A stretch of DNA of 64,000 nt from Ophiobolus disseminans. Lineage: Eukaryota > Ascomycota > Dothideomycetes > Pleosporales > Phaeosphaeriaceae. The position numbers and the translations under genes were made by a program. The notes beneath the pieces were generated by a model. The model saw only the letters and a program-made list of their open reading frames with translations, ran no database searches and was not told where the DNA came from. Where the stretch lies: NCBI GenBank assembly GCA_010093685.1, contig MU006220.1, forward strand, positions 1,519,502 to 1,583,501, written 5' to 3'. Positions 43,320 through 54,611 of the stretch are shown here, in pieces (within the stretch, counting starts at the first letter, position 1; every line of letters begins with the position of its first letter).

Positions 43320-44418
43320 ATGTTAATCATGGACAAGATTCGCTACACACTCCACCAATTCCTCGATTTGTTCGTCACCCTAGCACTCGTCGCCTCCAGC
43401 ATCGGTCCCGCAGAGTTAAAAGACTGGATCACCCACATGGGCCAAAGCATCAACTTCAACCCATCAACAGATATCGGCAGCCTCGAAGGCAAAGTCATAC
43501 TCGTCACAGGCGGTACGCATCCCCAAAATATCCCCAATCTCCACCCTCAGATTTAACTCCACCCCAGGCAACGCAGGCCTCGGCCTCCAAACAATCCGCA
43601 ACCTATGCACCCACGCCCCAACACGCATCTACCTCGCCGCCCGCACCCCCTCCAAAGCCTCCGCCGCCATAAAAGCCCTCCGCATCTCCCTCCCGCACGC
43701 CTGCGAAATAATACACCTCCCCCTCGATCTCTCGTCCTTCCCCTCCATACGCGCCGCAGCAACGACTTTCCTCGCGCGCGAATCACGCCTGGATATATTG
43801 ATCAACAACGCCGGCGTCCTCGCCCTGCCCTACGCCACCACACCCGACGGATATGAAATCCAATTCGGCACAAACCACTTGGGCCACGCGTTGTTTACAA
43901 AATTGCTCTTACCAGCGCTGCTGGCGGCGCAGGATGCGCGTGTAGTGACAGTGAGTAGCATCGGGCATAATCTCACACCACGGGGTGGAGTAATGCTGGA
44001 TCAATCCGCGCTGAGAGAGCAACACACGTGGCGCCGCTACGGCAATAGTAAACTCGCAAACATTCTCTGGACGAAGCAGCTCGCAGCGCGGTACCCAGGT
44101 TTAACATGCGTGTCGCTGCATCCGGGCGTGATCGTGACGGATATATACGCGAGCGTAGCGCAGAACGTAGTTGCGCGGGCAGCGCTGTGGGTGTTTAGTT
44201 TGCTGGCGGCTGTGCTTCCTGGGTGTTTTGCGAGTGTGGAGGGGGGCGCGAAGTGTCAGACGTGGGCTGCTACTGTGGGGAAGGGGGAGTTGGAGAGTGG
44301 GGGGTATTATAGGCCGATTGGGGTGAGGAGTAGGGGGAGTAGGTGCGCGGGGGATGAGGGGTTGGGGAAGAAGTTGTGGGAGTGGACGGAGGGAGAGTTT
44401 GAGAGGTGTGGGTATTGA
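43320..44418 (+). CDS. short-chain dehydrogenase/reductase (retinol-dehydrogenase-like)
   Basis: Two exons, 43320-43512 and 43568-44418, 347 residues. An N-terminal hydrophobic stretch (FLDLFVTLALVASSIG) may anchor the protein to a membrane. The cofactor motif is VTGGNAGLG (TGxxxGxG), split by the intron; then NNAG, VTVSSIGH with the catalytic Ser, and YGNSK with the catalytic Tyr and Lys. It is a classical SDR using NAD(P)H on an alcohol or ketone; substrate unknown. Base composition changes sharply, C-rich in the first half and G-rich in the last 250 bases. A second in-frame ATG at 43329 is a possible start. Confidence 0.87.
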
Positions 44419-44527
44419 AGTGGAGAGATGTTTGGTTGAAGTTTATGATATTGACGTGACTTGTGAGCTATTAATTGATGCTAGTCCTACTTGCTAAGGA
44501 ATACGGCCATGTCCCGCTGTCATTCCC

Positions 44528-46323
44528 TTATTGATGCAAGAAAGTTATCCCCTCCGCCTGGTCTGCATCCACTCCACACAACTGTCTAAAATCTCCCACC
44601 TCCTCGCCCCTCCTCTTCGTCCTCGCCGCAAACTGCCCGAGCGGACAACTTCTTCCAGGCCCACTCTGACAATCCGGCAGCGCCGTAATCCCATCATTGA
44701 TGTTCAGCCTCACAAACTTCTCCTCACCATCCACGCCCTTCTTCCGACAAGACAACAGCTCAAAGATAATCCTTCCACCCATCGGACAAACCTGACTCTT
44801 ACGCCACTTCCTCTGGTGCTCGATATGCGTAATCGGCAGATGGACTTCATCGTTGATGATATCTAACGCAGTGATCATCGGCGCAATATCGCCATCGTGC
44901 ACGAAGCTGAAGAACAGCGGTCCCGCACCAGGGCCCTCAAGTAGCAGGTTGGTCGTCGCATTGAGCCACAGCCAGCCCATGCTCGCCGCATATTTCTGAC
45001 CAGGTCCAGCGCGATAGTAATGCAGCACGTCGCGCGCATACTCGAAGCTCAGGAACTCGTCTTGCGTGAAGACGTCGCACCAGTCGCTGCGGCCGCGCAC
45101 CGTCGTCTCGAAGCCGCACATTTCTTGCATGTGGTATATCTCCTTGTCTGTGAAGCTCATGCCCGTGTGGTCAAGGAGGCGTGCGCGAATAGGGGGCATG
45201 TACGACGCGACATACGCAGCCATAAGATCGTAGCCTTTCTTCTGGCCTTCCTTTCTGTCCTTTTTGTTGTTCAAACATGTTCGGCCGGGTGTGAGGGTAT
45301 CGGCGGCGAGGGTACGGTTCTCGGAGATGACCTGGAGGGTTGCGGTGTTGTTGGGCTGGTAGTCGATACCGAAGAAGCCGAGAGCGAAGGTTCGTGCGGT
45401 TTCGATGACGCGCTGCGAGTCGCTGGCCCAGAACGTGGTAGGACGGGTGGACAAGAGGGCTTTTGTCAGGAGGTGGTTGTAGCGAGTGCGCAGGCGGACA
45501 CCGGTGGTGAAGGAGCCTAGAGAGCCAGAAAATGGCCCGGTGCTGGTCAACTGTTCGAGGCTCTCATCTTTAACCTACATGTTAGTATAGCCCTCCAACG
45601 TTCAGATGATGAGAAAGCAGAAAGAAAGAGATTAAAACTTTCCACAGGCGAAGAGAGGAAAGGGGCTAGCTCTACAGTCGAAGAAAAAGCTCACCTGTGG
45701 ACCAAAAGAGTTCCCAGTTGTTGAAGAAGGCGAGATTACTGTCGAACGTCTTGGGGCTTTGCCTCATGCGCTCGACAACTGCTTTTTGACCTGTACTTAC
45801 CGTGAGTTACATTGTCAGACATGAACCTGGTATAAACCTACCATTGCCGGCGCTCTTGGTCGGATATCTCTCAGCATGTCTAGACATCTTCACAGATCAA
45901 CGCGTCAGCCAATTGCTCCAATATGCAGCCAGAGGCACACACCATGTGCACCTGCTCGACTTCACAGCCTTCAGGAACAGCAATGCCGCCAGGAATGACA
46001 TCGATGACCTTTTCGACCCATGGTCCGTTGCCTCCCAGATGGTATAGAATGTTCCAATCGTTTGTGATAGCTCCTGCTCCTTGCTTGTGTTCAGCGAGCG
46101 TGCCGTTGGTTCGCTGCGGATGCCACCAGCTGCTCCAGCTCGAGTGATGAGGCTTGCCAGCGCATTCGTATGTGAAGTATCCCGAGTGGAGATTGCCGGT
46201 ATCGGAGGAGCATGTCTGTGGACATAATGAAGAATGGAACGAAGGGTATTTCAGATACACTCCGCCAACGATGGCTATAACGGGGATAATAGCAGAGGAC
46301 GCGATTGTGCGGGTAGAAGGCAT
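44528..46323 (-). CDS. histidine acid phosphatase, type II membrane form
   Basis: Four exons on the minus strand: 45943-46323, 45842-45887, 45695-45790 and 44528-45567, 520 residues. A hydrophobic N-terminal segment (SSAIIPVIAIVGGVYL) without a clean cleavage site suggests a membrane anchor or signal. The catalytic motif reads SRHAERYPT, with Ala in place of the usual Gly of RHGxRxP. Further on are NNWELFWSTG, SLEQLTSTGPFSGSLG, RVIETARTFALGFFG and VHDGDIAP, holding the acid His-Asp pair. Family members are phytases and acid phosphatases of the cell surface. The last acceptor (TTAAAG) is chosen for frame and for its distance from the CTAAC branch site. Divergent from the FMN oxidase. Confidence 0.85.
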
Positions 46324-46828
46324 TTCAACGTCGTTTCGAGGGTTGGTTCTGAAGCGTCAAAGACACAGCCGACTTTTCTCGAAGACATCGCGCGCGTGGG
46401 GCAGTTGTTTGACGACGAAACGAGGAAGGCGGTGTGGGTCAATCGCAAATGCAGACGAAGACAGCTGTTCCTGCCAAGACAACGCTTGACTGGTGCTTCA
46501 TATTTGGTATGTGCAAAGTAAGGCGCGACCTCATAGATTGGTGGTGTTCAATTGAGGGACTGCAGAAGGACAACGTCGCGAAAAGAGGTTGGAGGAGTCG
46601 CGAATCGTCATCGTGCCTCGGCTCGGACGCGTCTCCCTCCGCCTCCACTTCCCCCACAAAGATCGGCCAGCAACACCACTCCATCTCTCTAGCTGCAGCT
46701 GTCGTCCCAAAGTTCAGGAGAAACAAGTCCCACTAGGACCCACTTGCACATAATTACATTCAATCGTACAATCGATAGCTTCACATATTTGGACACATTG
46801 CCCAAGCCGTTCAAAGCTGTCACCCAGC
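46324..46828. promoter_or_regulatory. divergent promoter region, phosphatase / FMN oxidase
   Basis: About 500 bases between two start codons. A short plus-strand frame here lacks family features. Confidence 0.45.
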
Positions 46829-48213
46829 ATGTCGGACTCGGACTACAAACCAACGCAATACTACGAACCAGACCCAGAGTCATACGTCCAATACCAGCGG
46901 GAAATCTACGGCAGCTTGCGCAAGCCAACATACTCCACCAAGCCTTCTCAATGGGAAGCTGCAGCAAGAGCAGCGATTCCAGAACCTAACTTCCTCTATG
47001 TCTTCGGCGCAGCGAGCAGTGAATCAACACACCGAGCAAACCTCTCAGCATTCGACCGTTACCGCCTCCGCCCATGGATGCTCGTCCAAGCCACACGACG
47101 AGACATGTCCATCGAGCTCTTCGGCCAAAGATACCGCAGTCCCCTACTCGTAGCCCCAATTGGCGTGCAGGAGATAGTCCACCCAGATGGCGAAGAAGCA
47201 ACAGCACGAGCCTGCGCATCCGTCAAGGTCCCCATGATCCTATCAACAGCCGCTACAAGATCGATAGAGCAAGTCGCCACGGCCAACGGCGACGGCGACC
47301 GATGGTACCAGCTATACTGGCCCAAACCCCAAGCCGAAGAATTCACAGCCAGTCTACTGAGTCGCGCGAAAGCAAACGGCTATAAAGTCCTCGTCGTAAC
47401 CCTCGACACTTTCATGATCGGCTACCGACCCAACGACCTCGACGAGTCCTGTACGTATCCCCACATACTTACTTCGTACACCCACCACATCCTAACACCC
47501 CTCCAGACCTCCCCTTCGTCTACGGCCAAGGCTGCCAAGTCGGCTTCTCCGACCCCGTCTTCCAGCGCATGTACGCCTCCTCCCTCGCCGCCGACACCCG
47601 CACCACCGCCCAAAAAGCCGCCGAAATATGGCAAATACTCAAGCGGCCCGGCAGCGTCTCCGGCGCCTTCAAAGTCCTGACCCACGCATCCGTCATGAAG
47701 AAAGCAATGTTCTTCACCTCGCTCGTCGCATCCGGACATTACCGCGATTGGAGCGACCTCGCTACGCTGCGCAAGTACTGGGACGGCCCGATTGTGCTCA
47801 AGGGTATTCAGACGACGGAAGACGCGCATAGGGCGATCGAACATGGGATGGACGGTATAATCGTATCCAACCACGGTGGGCGGCAATTAGACGGCGCGAT
47901 TTCGTCGCTCGATGCACTAGCGGAGATTGGCGCAGATGAGAAGGTCAAGAGTTCAGGCTTGACGCTACTATTCGACAGCGGTATTCGGACTGGATCGGAC
48001 GTTCTCAAGGCTCTTGCGCTGGGCGCGAAGGCGGTGTTGATAGGCAGGCCGTATGTTTACGGCCTGGCTATGGGTGGGGAGGAGGGTGTGAAGCATGTAC
48101 TGAATTGTTTGCTTGCGGATACGGATTGTTCGCTGGCAAATTTGGGGAAGAAGAGTGTTGCAGAGATTGGGCGGGGGGATTTGAGGGTTGTGCAGGGGTT
48201 GGCGAAGTTGTGA
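46829..48213 (+). CDS. FMN-dependent alpha-hydroxy-acid oxidase (lactate 2-monooxygenase-like)
   Basis: Two exons, 46829-47450 and 47507-48213, 442 residues. The TIM-barrel FMN domain is complete: SPLLVAPIGVQEIVHPDGE, MILSTAATRSIEQV, WYQLYWPK, LVVTLDTFMIGYRPNDL, VLKGIQTTEDAHRAIEHG, then SNHGGRQLDGA with the catalytic His, FDSGIRTGSDVLKALALGA and IGRPYVYGLAMGG. It oxidises 2-hydroxy acids such as lactate. The TLDTxxxGYRPNDL stretch and lack of a cytochrome b5 domain place it with the lactate 2-monooxygenase group, not flavocytochrome b2. No targeting signal is visible. The coding strand turns G-rich near the 3' end. Confidence 0.9.
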
Positions 48214-48798
48214 GGGTGGTTGGTGGGGTGTATAGTAGAGCGAATGCATTGGTACGTTGAACTATTGTCGATTGTGTGAAGTGTCGCAGTGGTTGGGTGA
48301 CTTTTGATATGGCTCTAGGAGCCTAAAAGTACCTTTCCCTTTCTTTCGGGGCCTATGTGATTGGGCGTTGTTGCGAGCTACTAAAGCCTGATAATGTCGA
48401 GTGTTGAGGGCAAGGGCTGAGTGTTGTGCGAAAGAGTTGAACAAAAAACTCAAGAGTTGTGTACGCAGGAGCTCGTATCTGGTGACGCACCAATGTTAAT
48501 ATATTAGATTAGGTACTAGCACACAGCAAGCTATCTACTCTTGTATCTTTATTAATTTTTTCTTGAAATCCTGATAGTGTTATGAGGATAGACTGGCTGC
48601 CAGTTCAAGATTCAAGTGAAAGGGTATAAGAGTACATTATGATAGGTCTAGTGCTAGACCATGTCTTGTAGTACCCACTCGTTCCGTCTTGTTCATATTC
48701 CATTCTGAGCGCCATCTATGCAGCCCACCATGAAGAACAATCTCAGATCCGACTCCACATATCAGAGACATGTTAGATGACTCCGCCTCGTCGCTGAT
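48214..48798. other. convergent 3' intergenic region
   Basis: About 585 bases between two tail-to-tail genes, partly A/T-rich near 48530-48560. Nothing recognised. Confidence 0.5.
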
Positions 48799-49524
48799 TT
48801 AGTCCTCTACAAATGGCAGCTCATCGATGGTCTGAGCAGTGCTCATCATCTCATTTGTCCAGGGGATTGATCCAGGGTCGCCGGCACACAGCCAGCCAAA
48901 CATGTTGCCAACCGTCAAGCAGTCGGTCTGGACAGGGTAGTCGCAAGCGCTGCCATTGTTACCGGGAAAGCAGTGAAGCTTAGGGCAGCTAAGGGGCCCC
49001 GAGATCTCGCGGCTGACGTCGGTGAATGGGTTGCCGTCGATGCTGCTCAAGTTGTACCACATCTTGTTGTTCTCGCGGGCCCAATTGAACTCGAACTGGT
49101 AAACACGGCCGCCTGGGACGCGCGCGACCTTGACTAGGAACATATCTTAGTAAGCATGCTCAGGTGGGCCGGCATACGAGATGACTTACTGCTGTGACCG
49201 CAGCTATCCTGGCGGATGGGAAATAGGGATTGGAGCGAGTGGCCGGGATTGAGGATGCGCTGCCTGGTCTCGCCGAAGTCGGGGCATCGCTCACCAGGTC
49301 GGGAACCTGGTCCCCATGCGACGACCGAGTTGACATAGACGGGAAACCTGCACAAGTTGCGCGTGTAGAAGCTTGGAGGGTTGCTGGGAGAGTTGGAAGG
49401 GCCACTAGGTGCCGCAGTAACGCAGACGAGGACCATGAGCAGAGCTAGGTAATATCATCAGAATACGTGATTATCGGAGGAGTGGAAAACCCTTACCGCC
49501 CATGATGGCCATCAAGGATCGCAT
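48799..49524 (-). CDS. secreted BYS1/thaumatin-like protein
   Basis: Three exons on the minus strand: 49497-49524, 49190-49444 and 48799-49145, 209 residues. A signal peptide (MRSLMAIMGALLMVLVCVTA) precedes a Pro/Ser stretch, then LCRFPVYVNSVVAWG, LNPGHSLQSLFP, a charged strand FLVKVARVPGGRVYQFEF and WYNLSSIDGNPFTDVS with CPKLHC. The DLSxIDGxPF plus CPxxxC pattern is that of fungal BYS1-type proteins, small secreted beta-sandwich proteins of unclear function. About eight Cys in the mature part suggest disulfides. In plant-associated fungi such proteins are effector candidates; I cannot tell the lifestyle here. Confidence 0.7.
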
Positions 49525-50660
49525 GTTGAGGATGAGCTTGGTGATCTGCCTGTAGAGAACGATCGAGGCCGAGGTTGGAGTGGGAAGATTGGAGTGTCGA
49601 AAGTGTTGAGTATAGTCAGGATGCTGTTTTCGAAGTAGTTGTGGAAGTGGATGGTAGGAAACTTGGACTGAGCAGCCGGGGAGACGCTTATGTATGCTCA
49701 GCCGTCCACTGATTGCTCACTGACTCTCATCGCCTCATTACCTCACCACAAGCCTGAGGGTGATGGCGAGCAATCGGAAACGTTGGACTGAGCGGCCCTC
49801 GGTGCGAAATCGGTCCCAACTGGAACAAAATCACACTGTCTGGGGGACTCGGGGAGATAGCGGGAAATGACCGACGTTCGGATTGGGTGGGCAACAGGAG
49901 GTGAAGGAGACGCACAATAGTAGGATAAAGACTTGACCAGAGACGGGCGATTGAGTGAAACGAAGGAAATTGCTTGAAACAGCGTGACAGAAGCTATGAA
50001 AAAGGTGAGTGTTTGTTGACCGGTCTAAAATCGGTTCCTTCCGTGACAAGGTTCAGTTCCACGTGTGGAACTCGGTGGATTATCCCGAGCTGGAGCAGAA
50101 GGCAATTACGGAAGGAAAGAGATAGTTTCAGAGCTGAAGATGGAAGGTAATAATCGAATGATAGATCACTCATCCCCTGAAGGCAACGGGTGAACACGGC
50201 AAAGTCCACGCACACGGTAATTCCATGGGTCCACTCTGCTGTGCAGTGCCTGGCAGGACTCCTGTAACATATGCGAGCACAAGCTCAAGTCGCTGTCAGA
50301 GTATAGCTCATGATCTTCTCCGGCGAGCGCGAGGTAGCAAGGCCAGGTGGCTAGGTAATCGCTCTGCTCACGAGCATGTACGCAAACGATGTCGTACTTG
50401 AGTTTGGAGGCCGTACGTGTGATGGCAATCGCTTATCCCATGGAAAGAGATCAAGATGCTTGGTGCATATGATATATATTGGTAAAATGTTGGTCGTATA
50501 TCATGATGAGTGAGGAGCGCAGGCCCGGATGAAGGACGCTACACGTGAGCTCGCGATGACGCAAAACCAGTCTAATGGCAATGACGCGGGGAAAGTTGGT
50601 CCATGCTCCAGTCTTCGACGTCAGGCTGCGCGCTACGCTGGGAGACAAATACTCTTGCAA
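49525..50660. other. intergenic, divergent promoters
   Basis: About 1.1 kb between the BYS1-like gene and the Nudix gene. No gene, repeat or RNA seen. Confidence 0.5.
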
Positions 50661-51425
50661 ATGTACAGAACACCAAAGCCTTTCTTCACGAGGCGCTTAC
50701 TCACACTCTCTAGCCCCAGCAGATCAACTTTACAGCTCTGTCGCGCCTGGACATCGAACTTCGACACACAATCAATACGTGCCTTCCACACCCCACTACA
50801 CCTACAAGCAGCGTACAATATGCCGCAAGAACCAAAGATCATCAAGGTCGAAGAACTGCCCTCCACCGAGGCCAAGTGGATCGAGTTCCAGAAGATCTCA
50901 TGGCAGGACCAGACCGGCAAAGATCGCGTCTGGGAGGCCGCCGCGCGCAAGACTCGCGGAAAGGCTGGTGTTGACGCCGTCGCAATCACCACCATCATTC
51001 GTCACCCTAACCGAAAACCCTCCACGATCATCATCCTGCAATATCGCCCGCCTGTCGACGCCGTGTGTGTCGAGCTTCCCGCCGGTCTGGTCGACGAGAA
51101 GGAGACACCATCAGACGCGAGTGTACGAGAGCTGCACGAGGAAACTGGGTACAAAGGCAAGCTGTCGTTCATATCGCCCACGATAGTCTCAGATCCAGGA
51201 CTGAGCACCGCAAACATGCAGCTCGCTATGGTCGAGGTCAACTTGAAGGAGGGCGACGAGGAGCCAGAGCAGGCGCTCGACGATGGAGAGTTCATCGAGC
51301 GGGTCGTCGTGCCTCTCGATGAGCTCTACGATCGGCTCGTCAAGTACGATCAGGAGGGCAAGACCGTGGATGCGAGGCTCTGGCATTGGGCGGCTGGCTA
51401 CCACGCTGCCAAGACGATGCTATAG
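50661..51425 (+). CDS. YSA1: ADP-ribose pyrophosphatase, Nudix family (Ysa1-like)
   Basis: Single exon. From ATG 50661 the protein has 254 residues and begins with an Arg/Ser/Leu-rich segment (FFTRRLLTLSSPSRSTLQL) that looks like a mitochondrial presequence. From ATG 50820 (MPQEPKIIKVEELP) it has 201 residues, the usual cytosolic length. The Nudix box is complete: GLVDEKE, then RELHEETGY. Upstream is FQKISWQDQTGKDRVWEAA and VDAVAITTIIRHP; downstream SDPGLSTANMQLAMVEVN. It splits ADP-ribose to AMP and ribose 5-phosphate. Two in-frame starts suggest dual targeting, an inference. Confidence 0.9.
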   Translation: MYRTPKPFFTRRLLTLSSPSRSTLQLCRAWTSNFDTQSIRAFHTPLHLQAAYNMPQEPKIIKVEELPSTEAKWIEFQKISWQDQTGKDRVWEAAARKTRGKAGVDAVAITTIIRHPNRKPSTIIILQYRPPVDAVCVELPAGLVDEKETPSDASVRELHEETGYKGKLSFISPTIVSDPGLSTANMQLAMVEVNLKEGDEEPEQALDDGEFIERVVVPLDELYDRLVKYDQEGKTVDARLWHWAAGYHAAKTML

Positions 51426-51975
51426 GGCGGGAGTTGGATGGGATGGTGTCTACATAACGCGATTGCGGTACGCCGCGTATGAGTAATTTGGAGATCGTAT
51501 CACGACTTGCGAATCACGTTACGTACGATAAGTAACGCTGGATTTCAGCCATGATTCATCACGTCTAGCCTGAAACAAGATATGATACACAACAAAATGT
51601 CAAATAAGGTTTCAACTCCTCTTATACACGCCGCAGAACATTAATGAACGACTGTTATAGCTGACCAGGATTTGTTTCTGAATGCCGAAGGTGGCGTTGG
51701 CCACACAACCCTGAGCGCCCACGTGGCACAGCCAGGCTCCAGTATGTTTCAGTCTTGCATCTCCAGTCTTACTTCCTCCGCCCTTCCCGGTGTACTCATC
51801 CTTTGCACTTCAGACCCATATCTTCGTCGCTCAAATGTTCTGGCATCTTACGCCCGATCAACTTAACCCGACGCGCACTTACTTTTAGCACTCTACTTCA
51901 GCAGTTCAATCTGCCCTGCTCGCTATACTACACCACGGCGAGAACATCTCACAAGGGCATCACTGGTTCAGCACC
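51426..51975. other. intergenic, Nudix to F-box gene
   Basis: About 550 bases of 3' region and promoter. Nothing else recognised. Confidence 0.5.
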
Positions 51976-52572
51976 ATGATGGATTCCCCATCAACCATCG
52001 ACCCACTTCCTCCACTGCTTTGTTTGCCGGTCGAGTTACATCTCGAAATCTGTGATCACCTTCAAGGTGACTCTAGCGATCTTACCGATGACGGCCCATT
52101 TGAACTCATGCGACTCCGCCTCGTGAACCAATATTTCCACAGCCTCGTTCCCGCAGTCGACCATACGAAACTTTTACATCTCGAAGATACTTCTTTCGCG
52201 CAAAGAAATGACTTGTATGCGTGTAAGCACTGTCTACGCCTGCGCAAAGGCAGCCAATTCTCCGATAGGAGAATACCGGTAAATGCAAAGATGACGGTGA
52301 AGAGGCAACGCGGTGGTTTGGAATCGCGCGAGCGATTCTGCGCTGACTGCGGTTTCGCGGACCAGAACGAGTACGTGGGTTATGCGATTGGCAAGGATGT
52401 GACGGTCGACGGCGTGCGATGGGTGTGGTGTACGTTCTGTAGGAAAGTTAAGAAAGGTGATGAGGCGGGAGACAAGAGATGCCACGACGCGTGCAGGGCG
52501 TGTCTGACTAGACTCAGATCTAGACGCTTAGCTCCTTATGTGAAAGTGGAGATGCCCGGAGATAATCCATGA
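51976..52572 (+). CDS. F-box-like protein with Cys pairs
   Basis: Single exon, 198 residues. Residues 11-60 read PLPPLLCLPVELHLEICDHL followed by LMRLRLVNQYFHSLVP, an F-box pattern that would bind Skp1. The rest is Cys-rich and basic: ACKHC, FCADC, WCTFC and CRACL pairs spaced like a zinc-binding module. This combination occurs in small fungal F-box proteins of unknown substrate. Start is one of two Met codons side by side. Confidence 0.7.
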   Translation: MMDSPSTIDPLPPLLCLPVELHLEICDHLQGDSSDLTDDGPFELMRLRLVNQYFHSLVPAVDHTKLLHLEDTSFAQRNDLYACKHCLRLRKGSQFSDRRIPVNAKMTVKRQRGGLESRERFCADCGFADQNEYVGYAIGKDVTVDGVRWVWCTFCRKVKKGDEAGDKRCHDACRACLTRLRSRRLAPYVKVEMPGDNP

Positions 52573-52721
52573 CTTTTCTACTGTCCAGCGACTCAGAATA
52601 TGACTTTAACGATACTAATGGATTTGGGTTTTTATCGTTGAAACGTCAAGGTCGTCTGAGACTTGATCAAAGAATCTACACCCACCATGGAACAAAACCT
52701 ATAACCCAACTTCTCCTACTC

Positions 52722-53534
52722 TCATCCCCTCCCCTCAACCTTCCCCAACCACTCCACCAAAACACCATTAAACTCCTCATCCGCAATATGATGCAACCAA
52801 TGCCCCGCATCCTTAATCCAAACAACTTCATCCCCAACCCCCATCCCCAACCTCCTCTCTTTCCCACAATTCTCCTCTGTCATATACACCGCCAACCGCG
52901 GCACCCTCCTGCCCTTCACAAGCTGCGTATGTGCCTCCTGTTGTCCCAGCATCCCCGGTCCGAACGCACCCTTTAGGCTCTCGCCCACGACGCGCTCGTT
53001 AACGGCTTGCATGCGAATGCCGTACCACGTCAACATCCACGGCGGCATTACGCCCTCGGGAGGCATTTGATTTCCAAACGCCATCGTTACGAAGACTAGG
53101 CCGTTTTGCAGTTCGCCCCATTTGGGTAACATGGTGGACCAGAATTGTTTAGTGCGCCAGTACGGCGGATCAATGACGACCAATCCCCTGAAAAGTTCAG
53201 GATACAAGCCCGTGAGGCACGACGCTACAATTGCGCCCATTGAGTGGCCCATGACCAGGACGTCTTTGGTGAGGTCGAGGTGCGTGAGCAGCGCGACTGC
53301 ATCGTCAGTGGAGTCTTTGATGCTGTATGTCAAGGATGAGGGGGCGCTGGAGTGCCCGTGGCCCCGCAGGTCGAGGGTTATGACGTGGTATTTTTGCATC
53401 AGGGCTGGGATGGTGAAGGACCAGTCTGTGGAGTCGCAGGCCCAGCCGTGGATGAGGAGGATGGGTGGGTTGGTGGCGTCGCCGTGGAGGCTGTAGAAGA
53501 GGGATAGGGAGGGGGAGGGCGTGAAGTATGGCAT
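52722..53534 (-). CDS. alpha/beta hydrolase
   Basis: Single exon, 270 residues, starting MPYFTPSPSLSLFYSLHG at an ATG in context ccaaaATG. The fold motifs are LLIHGWACDSTDW (oxyanion hole), LDLRGHGHSS, the nucleophile elbow GHSMGAIVAS with the catalytic Ser, and GHWLHH with the catalytic His. It belongs to the general hydrolase/haloperoxidase-like group and acts on an unknown ester or lactone. The coding strand is C-rich at the start of the gene and G-rich at its end. It lies next to a PRISE-type reductase and a P450. Confidence 0.87.
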   Translation of the reverse strand: MPYFTPSPSLSLFYSLHGDATNPPILLIHGWACDSTDWSFTIPALMQKYHVITLDLRGHGHSSAPSSLTYSIKDSTDDAVALLTHLDLTKDVLVMGHSMGAIVASCLTGLYPELFRGLVVIDPPYWRTKQFWSTMLPKWGELQNGLVFVTMAFGNQMPPEGVMPPWMLTWYGIRMQAVNERVVGESLKGAFGPGMLGQQEAHTQLVKGRRVPRLAVYMTEENCGKERRLGMGVGDEVVWIKDAGHWLHHIADEEFNGVLVEWLGKVEGRG

Positions 53535-54611
53535 TTTGGTGTATGTTGTCTGGTTTCGGGATAGCAATGATGACTGAGATCAGTACACTTGCATTCTTAT
53601 AAGAGCGTGTTGAGCGCGTCTTATTATACATATCATACTTCCTCAAACTTCCTCGTGCTACATAAGCAGAGCCTTTTCGTTCTCGTGAAGTTGGGCTGTA
53701 CCATCCACATGCGTGGAGTAGCTGAAAGATAACGCATTGCCATCGTACGATTGGGCGCACTGGAAGTCCAGCTGCCACGGGGTTGGTTAATCGTGAGTGA
53801 TCGCCTCATACGACTATTATCGTCGTCTCTTACAAATACAACAAAATTTGAGTTTGCGGTACATGGAACTGAATTGAGTGCCCTGCTGACGAGAAACGGG
53901 ACTGAAGAGCGGGTGCCTTCGGGCTAGCATTTTTCATGTCGGACGACGGACAGCGACTCGCCGTTTGACCGCCGATGGTTTGAAAATGGACATTTGCATA
54001 GCTCTGCTTGCAGTCGCTATCAAAAACAAAGCGTGAATTGGGCGAAGCTTTGTCAACTAGACATGATAAAATATTGGGGTTGATGGAGGTCTCTCTCCAA
54101 GAGCGCGTGGACTGGGAGACGGTGTGTTATAAACCTTGGAAAGACTTGTGCCCTGGATAGTTACCTAGGTAGCAAACGAAGCTTCAAAAAATAATTGGAA
54201 CCCGAACAAAGGATCTGCTAACAAGCAGATCAAGTTCTTTGAAGAGTAGTGGAAAACTCGAAGCATGGCGTTTTTGCGCAGTGACCCCAAAGAGCCTCAA
54301 CATTGCGCGAGTCATGGCAGAGTCGACAATGCGGGGCAGAGGTGTCAGGTGTTCGTTGGATATTGTTCTCCGCACCATCTCCGGAAATTATGGTCAGCAT
54401 ACCCAGACCAACAGTAAGGCCTTATGCTAGACTCTCTATAGCAAGGTATGGTAGACCTAGCGCAATGAGGGGTTAAATGGTTCCTGCGTGGAGGGGCACG
54501 CGTTGGAGTACTTATTCCAGGGTCTTGCCTCGACGCGTCGCGGCTTACCTGATCCTTGCTGATCCTAGACTTCTATTCCTGTGTTTGGTTCGACTTTGTC
54601 CAATTGTCAAG
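53535..54611. other. intergenic, divergent promoters
   Basis: About 1.1 kb between the hydrolase and PRISE-like genes. No gene supported. Confidence 0.5.

Noticed and set aside
45020..45520. 166-codon plus-strand frame
   Set aside because: Antisense to the histidine acid phosphatase.
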